This document shows, piece after piece, positions 42,001 to 54,000 of a DNA stretch of 64,000 nucleotides. The notes beneath the pieces are model-generated. The model was not told where the DNA came from, did not search any database, and worked only from the letters and a program-made list of their open reading frames with translations. This DNA comes from Gari tellinella (lineage: Eukaryota > Mollusca > Bivalvia > Cardiida > Psammobiidae). Every line of letters starts with the position of its first letter. The first letter of the stretch is position 1. A program made the translations under genes and the position numbers. The DNA lies in assembly GCA_922989275.2 (NCBI GenBank), contig OV277870.1, positions 24,014,742 to 24,078,741 of the forward strand, in the 5' to 3' direction.

Positions 42001-45000
42001 AGCAGTTGGAAACATTTTTGGCTAAAAAGTACTGGTAAAGCACAATTCATCTTTGGGAGCTTTCTGTTTTACTTTAAGCCTGCTATAGTTAGGCACAATT
42101 GAAGCTCATGTTTTAGGCCTGAAAAGAAGAGAAAGGGGCTAGTACTGCAGTGTGTCTAACCTGTTAATCGATAAATGCACATTTTTATACCCCATCAGGG
42201 TTACAGATACGGTGGAGTAATCTGAACAAATCAAACAATTTCTCACTCATTTTAACACAGAACCCTATGATGTTACTACTCATTAGAATCGTCTCTTCGA
42301 GACGATTCTAATGAGTAGTGACACCATAGGGTTTAAAGCAGGAATAAAGTTTTTAGTTTTTGAAATACTCCCTTTATCTGGAACCCTGCCCCATTGACTA
42401 TCAGTCGGGGCATACTGTTTTACCCATGTCTGTCCATCCATCTGTTCTCTTCCGTCCAACAAACAGTAGCCTGGCGTGGTGTAGGTTCGGACACCTAAAC
42501 CGTTAATCCGCGCATGTGCACTTACACATTGAATGAATGCAACATTTTTTATTCTAAAACGCAAACACAACAAAAAGTCTTTAAGTCTTTAAGTCCGAAA
42601 CTACCAGAATTGACGATACATACTTTGTCCGGCTTACTCCTACAGTTTTTAAGCTACAACCATATAACTTGGCAGAGTGTTTGCACATATACCATAGATG
42701 TGCATGTGAACAGGGTTTTGATCTGCTTAAATTGTTTACAAAATAACATTCAGTTGAACTTTGTGAAATTTTGCTGGCGGGGGCATCATATTTGTCTTAC
42801 AGCAAAGCCATCTCTCTAGTTATGCCTTTAAATTATTCCTCCACAGACCAAAATAGTTATGCTTTATTTAAGCAGGAATATGCACAATCAATAGAACTTT
42901 GCATATCTTTGGTAAGAGTAGCTTAAAGCAGGCTGAAAGTAATGCAGACTGCTTTTTAAGGAACATTCTGCTTTACTTTCAACCTGATTTAAACGGTCAC
43001 CTGTTTTCAAAACTAGAAACAAGCTAATGTAATGGGTTAACCCATTACCCCATAGCCTGTTTCTAGTTTTGAAGACAGGTGACTACTTAAAGCAGTTTGA
43101 AAGTAAAGCAGAATGTGCCATAAGGCACATTCTGCTTTACTTTCAGCCTGCTTCAAGCTACTATCTGCAAGAATATAGAAAGCATATCTTATGATACATA
43201 TTCATGACTGTATAAATCAAAACTATTTTTCGTCAGTGTATGAATAAATTAAGGCTTAAAAAGGCGTATTAATGGGGTAATGGGTTAATGAATGTTCTTG
43301 ATTGAGCCATGTTTGTTTTCCACAGAGTCCGATTCAGGAGAGGAGATGGAGGAGGTAAAAGGTTTCACAGATGACAACAAAGCCTGGCTAAAACCTGCAC
43401 AAGGCAAGAGGAAAAAACTAATGGTTAGTCTATGTTTATTTATAATAAGTTCTGTATTTTATAGCAAATATGTCAACGTTGTATAAAGTAGCCTTTAACC
43501 CTTTACCTGATATTTCTAGTATTGAAGATAGGTGATTACTTAAAGCCTTAGGCGCATTCTGCTTTACTTTCAGCCTGCTTTAAGCTTTCATGTGCTAGAA
43601 TATAGCAATTATTGCCTATACTATATATTCATGACTGATTATATTGGAACTACTTTCTTCAGTGGAGGAATAAATCATATGCGCTAAAGGCGCTTCTAAG
43701 TTCTATTGGGGAAAGGGTTATAGAATTCACTTCTTATGGTGCATATTCATGACCTTATAAAGTGTGACTTCTATTTTCTTCAGTGGAGGAACAATTAGAG
43801 GCCTTAAAAGGCATATTAATGGAATAATGGGTTAATACTATCAATTGACCCTCATTCATGTGGTAGTTAAAGAGTGGAACTTTACCAGTACAGTAAAAAC
43901 TCGATTCTTCGAACTCGCATTACTTCCAACATACCTATATTTCAAAGTTAAAACGTGGCTTAGCCACGTTTTAACTTTGAAATACGGGTATGTTGGACTT
44001 AAACGAGATTGAGTTATCAAAATTAAACTTACGAAATACTGGAAAGATCGATTTAAGCGAGTTCGTAGTATCGAGTTTCGACTGTACATGTATATTCATT
44101 TTGTCATGTAGGAGGAAAGTGACAGTGAAGAGTCTGGGATGGAGGATGGAGGTAGTGATGAGGAGGAGGATGATGACGATGATGCTGATAGTGATGATGA
44201 CTTACAGGATGACTTTGGTGATGCCGATGCTGCTGGAGATGGCAGTGATGATGATGATGAAAGTGATGATGATGATGACAGTGATGATGATGATGACGAT
44301 GAAGGGGTAAAAAATTATTTTAAAAAATTACTTGTACAAAATGAGATTCACCAATAGGTTCAAGAGCTAAAATTTGGCCTTTACACAGTACTGAAAACTT
44401 TACCAAACTTCATTATTTGCTTGAAGCATCAGGGCTGCCATAAGTTGATCTCGAAAAGTCCAAAGAACTCCAAATTTTCTATTTTTCAAGCGTGATTACT
44501 TGAAGCAGGTCTAGTCTTACACTTCATTTTAAATCTACTTTCTGTTAGTACAGCAGATAGTTTTGTTTTTTATGTTGATACTGCATGCAATTTATTAAGA
44601 AATCAGGAAACAATCGGAAGATGATATGTTCTGTTCTTGTAAATCACAGTAGCAAAAGTATTAGTACTATTTCTATATTTGTTTCAGCTTCTCCCAGTAG
44701 AGAGAGCAGCCAAGAAGTTGCAGAAGAAAGAAAAGAAAGATAAGTAAGTACATGTACATTATATAGTAAACTATTTCTGTTGTGATCAGGGCCCAGGTGC
44801 ATGACACATAGTTAATGTCTACCTGTAAGGTAAGTACTTCGCCGTTAGTTTATCTATACTGAGTATAGTAGTAAAAAATCAATATTTAACTCTCAGCGAT
44901 GGAGTTAGCATACAGGTATACACTAACTATGTGTCATGCACCCCGGCCCAGAGCTCTAGATAAGGAGGGTATTTCAAAAACTAAAATCTTTATTTCTGCA

Positions 45001-48000
45001 GTAAACCCTATAGTGTCACTATTTATTAGAATCATCTTTAAGAAAATGTTGGTTTTGCTCATTTTACTCCCTCTTATCTGGAGCCCTGATGAAAACTTAC
45101 TCCAGGCTAATTTGTTGTATAAAATACAGGTGACAGCTTAAAGCAAGGTGACAGTAAAACAGAAAGCTCCTGAATGAGCTTTCTGTTTTACTGTCACCTT
45201 GCTTTAAGCAGTCGCCTGTCGTAAACATGTCACCTCACTTTAAGCAGCCCCAGGAGTAAACTCATAATAACATAATTTTAGTCCCGGTTATAGATAGGTT
45301 TTACTATACAGTACAGTCAAAAATGTGGTGTTGATATTAAATAAAGAAAACTAATACCTTGGCTTAACTCTTTCCTCCCTTAAACTTTAAATGGAAAATT
45401 CCAGTTTCCATTTTAGTCTAGTCCATTTCTGACTTTTATGGGTTGTTTTGTCAATGTTTGGCATTATGACAAACAGTGAAGACCCTGATCAGAGGGCTCC
45501 TTTTGGAGCCCTCTGATCTGGGCCTTCACTGTTTGCATAGGACAAGTGTACTGTTCACATGTACACTGTTTGAAAAGCACGCCTATATGCGGGACTAGGG
45601 CTCAAAGGGTTAACCAATTGACCCATAGGTACACCTTTTTATGCCATTAATTTATGTTTCCACTACAGAAAATAGTTCCACTATATACAGTGAGTCATGA
45701 ATATGCACAGCACAATGTGAAATAGTTGCTATACTCTAGCAAATGGTAGAAAAAAGCAGGCTGAAAGTAATGCAGAATGCTCCATAAGGAACATTCTGCT
45801 GTACTTTCAGCCTGCTTTAAGTAATCATCTGTCTTCAAATGTAAATATGAGGGAAAGAGTTCAAGTGGTAACTTACTCCTACTCTTGTCTGTCTGTCATT
45901 CTTATTGAGAAGAAAAGTATTTTCACTGCTACTGCAGATAACAGACTTGTACCTACAAACCCTTTTGTTTTTATCTTTCAGACAAATGGCAGAGGCAGAA
46001 TTACAGACCAACATTGCCCAGACAGAAACATATGTGTTACCCAGCGGACAGGAGATAGAGAAAGAAAGTATCCTTTTATATCTAGGACAATAACACTTTA
46101 TTGCCTCAACCTGTCTCCTGCAATGGTGGTATATATAAACCAGAGCTCCAGGTAAGAGGGAGTAAACTGAACAAACCAACACTTTCTCTCTCTGTCAGCA
46201 CCAAATCCTATGGCATTACTACTCATTAGAATCGCCTCAAAGAGACACCTCTAAATATTAGTGACACCTTAGGGTTTAATATAGAAATAAAGATTTAGTT
46301 TTTGAAATACTCCCATTATCTGAAGCTCTGTACATATTAAACTGTTAAAATTAAAGGCATTTTAATTTGAAGGAGCCTAAAAAAAGTTTCAAACAGCTTT
46401 TATCCTGTTCAGAAAATACGGCCTTATATTTGATCATATATGGATATAAAGTTATAAACAGCAATTGGCAGAATAAACAAGATGTATGCAAAGTCACAAA
46501 GTTTTTAGCACTTTTAGTAGAAAGTTTTTATCCTTTGTAATTGTATAGTCAGGGCTCCAGATAAGAAGGAGTTAAGTGAACAAATCCTACATTCTCTCAT
46601 TCATTGTAGCCCAAATCCTATGATATTACTACTCATTAGAATCGTCTCTTTGAGACGATTCTAATGAGTAGTGACACCATAGGGTTTAACTCATTATCCC
46701 CTGGAACTTCTAATGGAAAATTCCAGTTTGCAATAAAGGCTGGTCCATTTTAGACTATTTAGGGTTGTTTTTTGTAATAAATTGCAAAATGACAAACAAT
46801 GAAGTCCCTGATCAGAGGGCTCCTGCAGGAGCCCTCTGATCAGGGACTTTACTGTTTGCACAGGACAAGCGTACTCTTCACAGGTACATATTTGGTAAAA
46901 GTCGCATATATGCGTCACTAGGGCTCAATGAGTTAATGCAGAAAGAAGATTTTAGTTTTTGAAATACTCCCCTAACTGGAGCCCTGATAGTATTAATGAA
47001 ACACAGAGCAGGATTTATTAGGTGAAATTTTCCTTGACGGTATTCAGCTAACCAATCACCAGACCTGACACTTATACAGCAGCGAATAAAGGAAGTGATG
47101 CAAGTGCTGGGAGACTTTGCCAACCGCAGGGAGGAGGGCAGGTGAGAGAGAAGGTTTGGTTACCCTGCCAATGTAAATGTAACTGCTACAGCTTCAGGGG
47201 ATGCATTGCATGTTCCTTAACCCTTTGAACCCTAGTCCCGCATATTAGCGTCCGTTGCAAACAGTGAAAATATGAATAGTACACTTGTCCTATTCAAACA
47301 GTGAAGACCAAGATCAGAGGGCTCCTAAAGGAGCCCTCTGATCAGGGTCTTCACTGTTTGTCATAATGCCAAACATCGACCAAAACAACCCTTAAAAGTC
47401 AGAAAAGGACAAGACTTAAATGGTAACTGGAATTGTCCATTTAAAGTTTCAGGGATGAAAGAGTTAAACAGTAGGCTTCTTGGTAAAGTAGTCGAAGTGC
47501 TGGCAATGTAGCAGAGAAGGAGATCAAAACTAAAACCTTTACCATGTCTCTACCAAACCCTATAGTATGACTTTTATGAGTTGCCTCTTAAAAATTCCAT
47601 AGATTTCCAATTTTTCAAACAATTGTCCAAGAGCAATTTTTGGGGAATCATACATCCAAAAACGAGCTTTTGTGTCCAAAACAATGTATCACATCATAAC
47701 AGGCATATTTATCGAATAATTATACACATAACAGAATTAAATTTATCTCAATAAAATTCTGCAGGTCCGGATAAATCAGAAAAACCTGAAGATTTCGGAA
47801 AATTCTGGAAAAAAGGCAGATCTGAAGCTTATCTTTTTAGCTCACCTGAGCTAGCTCAGGGTGAGCTTTTGCAATCCTTGAATGTCCGTCGTCCGTCGTG
47901 CGTCGTCAACAATTTTAGTGTTTACACTCTAGAGGCCACAATATTTATCCAATCTTTCTCAAACTTGCTCAGATGGTATATTGCCATAAGAGCTCGGATG

Positions 48001-51000
48001 AGTTCGATTATGGTTGAAATCGGACAAATAGGTCATGAGTTATCTACCTTTGAACTGCTGAAAATGCCATATTTAACAGTGTTTACACTCTAGAGGCCAC
48101 AGTATTTATCCAATCTTTCTAAAACTTGTCCAGATTGTATATTACCATAAGAGTTCGGAAGAGTTTAATTTTGGTTGAAATCGGGTAAATAGATCAAGAG
48201 TTATCTACCTTTGAATTGCTGAAAATGCCATATTTAACGGTGTTTACACTCTAGAGGCCACAGTATTTATCCAATCTTTCTAAAACTTGCCCAGATTGTA
48301 TATGACGATAAGAGTTCAGATGAGTTTGATTATGGTTGAAATCAGATTTTATAGGTCGATAGTTATCTACCTTTGAATTGCTGAAAATTCCATATTTAAC
48401 GATATTTACACTCTAGAGGCCACAAATTTTATCCAATCTTTCTTAAACTTACTCAGATTGTATATTACCATAAGACTTCAGATGAGGTTAATTATGGTTG
48501 TAATCGGATCAATAGGTCAAGAGTTATCTACCTTTGAATTGCTGAAAATGATATATTTAACAGTGTTTACGCTCTAGAGGCCACAATATTTATCCCAGCT
48601 CTCTCAAACTTGCGCAGATTGAATATGACCATAAGAGTTCGTAAAAGAGTGATTATGGTTGGAATTGGACACATAGATCAAGAGATATCTACCTTTGAAT
48701 TGCTGAAAATGCCTTATTTTACAGCGTTTACACTCTTGCAACCACAGTTTTCAATGGATTTTGATTATACTTGTACACAAAGGATGTAGCTATACGTTCT
48801 CGAAGGAGTGCAATTATTGTTGAAATGTTATCATTGTGGCAATAGTTACCTGCCCTTGATATACTTTGAAATGCTAGAAAAAGGCTTCATTTCGATCAGT
48901 ATTGTTTAGGCTCTAGTTATTTGCCTTTGATGTACTCTACTATACTACAGTAGGTCGACAAACTTGAAAGGATTTAGAATAAAACGGGTGAAATTCAAAG
49001 GTAAAGCTATCGGGCTTCATTACAAAGGGTGAGCGATATCGGGGCCTTCAGGCCCTCTTGTTTTTTCTTGTCTGTCCCAAAACATATAGAATGACTACTT
49101 ATATGATTTGTCACAGAATCAATTCTGATGGGTAGTAAGGCCTTAGGGAGAAAATGTTGGCATTGTTCAGTGTAGGCCCCTCTTATCTGTCGCCCTGTTA
49201 CACAGAGCATACTTGATCCTATGTTTCTCCATTCTTTATAAGGATTGATTAATTGCATTTGGGCTTTACGGCACCGCATCACTCTGTAAAGAGTTTTCCA
49301 TCAAAATTACAGCAATTAGTGGCACATGTTCTCATCTATAGACCCCTAGTGATATGTATATGTGTCCTTTACAAACTGTGTACCTGTGATAAGTACGCTT
49401 GGCCTAGACAAATAGTGTGGACCCTGATCAAAGGGCTCCTACTTGGGTGCTTTGATCTTGGTCTGCAGGGTTTGTCATTTCGAAATATATCATAAAAGCA
49501 ATCTTTAATACTTAAAAATGGATTAGACTTAATACAAAAATGGAATGGTCCATTTGCAGTTTTAGGGGTCAATGATATGAAATATTTCTTATTTTCAGGA
49601 AGCGTAAAGACTATCTATCCCAACTTAAGAAGGACCTGTGTCTATACTACAGTTACAATGAGTTCCTGGCCGACAAACTCATGAAGATCTTCAATGTGGA
49701 GGTAACATTTGTAGTACTTTCCTACTAGCCTGTGTTAAAGTATCCCACCCTTGTGACAAGAATTACACATTATGTACAAATAATGTACAAGTGAAGAGTA
49801 GGCTTGTCCTATGCAAACAGTGTAGACCCTGATCAGAGGGCTCCTACAGGAGCCCTCTGATCAAGGTCGGCACTGTTTGTTATTTTGAAATACATGATAA
49901 AAATGGACTAAACTTAATTAGAGACTGGCATTGTTCATTTGAAGTTACAGGAGTGGATTTGTTAATGCATACACCTTTAATTTACTGCTACACTGAAGAG
50001 AATATTTCCGTTTTATAGGTTGTAGATTTTCTAGAAGCTAATGAAGTACCTCGACCAGTTACAATCAGAACCAACACTCTGAAGACTAGGCGTCGAGATC
50101 TGGCACAGGCTCTCATCAATAGAGGTGTCAATCTAGATCCCATTGGCAAATGGTCGAAGGTTGGCTTGGTCGTCTATGACACTCAAGTGCCGCTAGGTAA
50201 GAATCTGAAGTTCTACTTTTGTATTTGTTTGCTGGCTTGACAAAGAATAGGTATCAACTATCAGTGGGACATAAAACATTACAATATTAAAATTCAGATA
50301 CTGTGATCCCTTTCAATAAATCCCGTTTAATACTGAATATTAAGGGATTGAGGAAGAAATTTTCTAAAGGACGTTTCTGCTTTACTTTGATTGTACTTAA
50401 ATTTAATGATACAAGTTTGAATAGTAGTTAAAACTTGCCTTGGATTAAATGTATATGCATTGCATCACACATATTCCTAAATTGTTTGTATCTTCATTAT
50501 AATCACACTGTAAGACCTGTTACTCCTGTCATCTGTAATTTCTTACCCTGGATACAAATATTCCATGTTTAATAATGACTTGTCTTTGTAACAGGAGCCA
50601 CACCAGAGTATTTGGCTGGTCACTACCTGCTACAGGGAGGGTCAAGTCTGCTACCTGTCATGGCATTGGCTCCTCAGGAGAATGAGCGGATACTAGACAT
50701 GTGTGCTGCCCCAGGAGGGAAAACATCATATATAGGTAAGAGTAGAAAGCAGCCATGCTTTCAGTAAAGAAATCGATGGCTGTCTATGGCCATGGATTGC
50801 AAGTTGGCTACCGGTCTAAAATACAGTGGCGAAAATGTAAATCTTTTGTTAAAACACAAACAGATTACAATGAAATATAGAAAATGACAACATTTTGACA
50901 ATTCAGACTACCAGATTTAATTTGAGTGGCAAACATGTTGGAGCCTGATCAGACTCCGGGTTACAATGCGTCTGATCTGGCTCCAAACTGTTTGAAATGA

Positions 51001-54000
51001 AAATAATAGTTTAAGCGTAACCGGGGTTATTTGGAAAGAAAATGTTTTCTGTACTGTACTCTGCAAGCTGCACACGGGGCAAAAATTGCTAACCAAAACA
51101 GCAAACAATGGTAATTGAACGCGCTACAGATGTGATTGTACAACGGTTTTATCAGTACAGCAAAGCAGCTCTATTACAATCACCAAAAATAAGGCTAATT
51201 GATTATTTGAAAGACACGTGACAGCTAAAAGCAAGATGAAAGAAAGTAAGACAGAAAGCTTTCTATTGTATATTCACCTTGCTTTAATCCATTACCCCAT
51301 AGCCTGTTTCTAATTTTGAAAATAGGTGACTTCATAAAGTAGGTTGAAAGTAAAGCAGAATGCGTCTTAAGGCACATTCTGCTTTACTTTCAGCCTGCTT
51401 TAAGCTACCACCTGCTAGAATAAAGAAAATATTCCTCATAATACATTTTAATTAATGTATAACTTGGAACTTCTTTCTTCAGCGTAGGAATAAACTGAAT
51501 GCGCTAAAAGGCACTTATACCAGGTAAAGGGTTAAGTAGCCACCTGCCTTTAACACAGAATAATTATCCTAATTTATTAGTTGTTATAGAGAGGTTTTAC
51601 TGTACTTATAACATCTCTCTTTAATGATGTTATTAGCAGGGTGAAAGTAAAACAGAAAGCCTTTACGTCTAAGTTTGAAAACGTGCATCTGGCGAGCTTT
51701 GTTTTCATCTGAAAACTCTTGTAATAAGTTTTGTTTTGGAACTATGCTTCCAATAAAACTGAAAACAGAGCTCCAGATAAGGGGAGTATTTCAAAAACTA
51801 AAATCTAAACCCTATGGTGTCACTACTCATTAGAATCGTCTCTTAGAGATAATTCTAATGAGTAGTAACACCATTAGATTTGGTGCTGAAATAGGTGAAA
51901 AATTGTTATATTTGTTCAGTTTACTCCCTCTTATCTAGAGCCCTGTAAAAAGGTAAAGGAACAATCTTTGAAAGTTTTGTTTGGTAACCATATTATGACA
52001 TTTGGATGAATTATCAACATTTTTCCTGTCAAAGACGAGAATGTTATCTCTTTTAACCTACTGGTTGAAACAATTTAACCAATCAGTAATGATCAGAAAT
52101 CTTGGTCAATGACCTCTTGCTTGAACTGCAGCACTCTCATTGGCCGAATGCCTAGAGGTAGAGACCACCAAAACATTTTCCATATACCTCCACTATAACG
52201 TTCAAGGCTGTGCTGAACAAATTTGAACAGACATTTTAAGCACGGATTTATACACTGGGCCAACTTGTGTATAATTCCTTCACATGTATTAAGTTTATAT
52301 AATGAATAATGTTCACTCCCAAAATAAACTTTAAACTTCAACCAAATATCTTTTTTGAAGATATTTCTTGTTTACCTTTTTTCCCAGCTGCCTTGATGAA
52401 GAACACTGGTATGTTGTTTGCTAATGACGCTAACAGAGACAGAGGACGGGCAGTAGTGGGCAATACCCACAGGATGGGAATCACAAACACAGTTATCTCA
52501 CATTACGATGGCAGACAATACCCAACAGTAAGAACTACATTCACCATTCATCTTTAACCCATTAAGCCATACTGACTCATTAAGGCACATTCTGCTTTAC
52601 TTTCTGCCTGCTTAAAGCTATCATCTGCTAGAATATAGAAAATAACTATAATTCATAACTATAAATTGAGAGCTATTTTCTTTATTGGAGGAGTAACTTA
52701 AATTCATTCAAAAATGTGTATCTATGGAGTAACGGGTTGAAGATCTGTATTATGTCTGTTTGGGAGTGCCATTCTTAACCCATTACCCCATAAATACACC
52801 TTTTTACGCCTTTGATTTATTCCTTCACTGTAGAAAAAAATCCATTTTATACATTCATGAATATATTTCATAAGAAATATTTGCTATATCCTAGAAGATG
52901 ATAGCTTAAAGCAGGCACATTCTGCTTTACTTTCAACCTGCTTTAAGTGGTCATCTTTATTCAAAACTAGAAACAGGCTATTGGGTAATGGGTTAACATG
53001 TAAGATCATGATGATATTTATGTTCCAGATAATGAAGGGATTTGACCGTGTTTTATTGGATGCTCCGTGCAGTGGGACAGGGGTGATCTCAAAAGACCCG
53101 GAGGTCAAGATCAGCAAGGACGAGGATGACATACAGAAGTGTAGCCACTTACAGAAAGAGCTCCTGCTGTCAGCTATAGACTGCTGCAATGCTAACTCTT
53201 CGTCTGGTGGTTATATAGTCTACTCTACATGCTCGGTGATGGTAAGTGTATGCTGCCTGGACTAGGGGAGTATCTTTATTTCTGAATTTAACCCTATGGT
53301 GTCACTACTCATTTGAATCGTCTCTTCGAGGTGATTCCAATAAGTAGTAAAAGCCTAGGGGGCCATCATCTATTCATCCTTGACATGTCCAGAGCTTCAT
53401 ATTAGGGGAGTAAAATCCGAGTATTTCAAAAACTAAAATCTGAATTTCTGAATTAAAACCCTATGGTGTCACTACTCATTAGAATCGTCTCTTCGAGACG
53501 ATTCCAATGAGTAGTAACAGCATAGGATTTGGTGCTGAAATAAGTGAGAAAATGTTTGATTTGTTCAGTTTACTCTGTCTTATCTGTAGCCCTGCATGTC
53601 CATTCTGTCTTGATACATATAATTTCAAAATGTCGTTGTAGCTAATAAGGTTTTGCATCCATTCAAACATTCATCATTTTCGTTGCAGCCATGCTTGGGA
53701 ACAAACCATTGTAGTCGAGACTTTATAATTCCAAGGAGAGTGAAAATACAGTCTGCAAAATAATGCAATATGAAGTAAACAAGAAAGCTTGTGGAGGAGC
53801 TGCTTATGGAAATATGTGCTGAAAATGAGAATAATTGAAGAAGATTAATATAATCATATGATACAGTCCTCGATTATGCAACACCACTAAAAATGGAACA
53901 GAGGATCAAATGCTGATTTTAGGTGGCCCAAAATAAGATGCATAAAAATTATTGTCACTGTACCTGGCCCAAGCTTAGAGGCATGTAAAAAAACTATTTT

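Noticed and set aside
43990..44310. A Met-rich open frame over the acidic NOP2 exon
   Set aside because: It is the +1 reading of the GAT repeat (ATG ATG ATG); the NOP2 frame has matching splice phases.
45847..46155. Open frames around NOP2 exon 7 on both strands
   Set aside because: They include intron and D-element sequence; only 45982-46067 fits the NOP2 family and splice phases.
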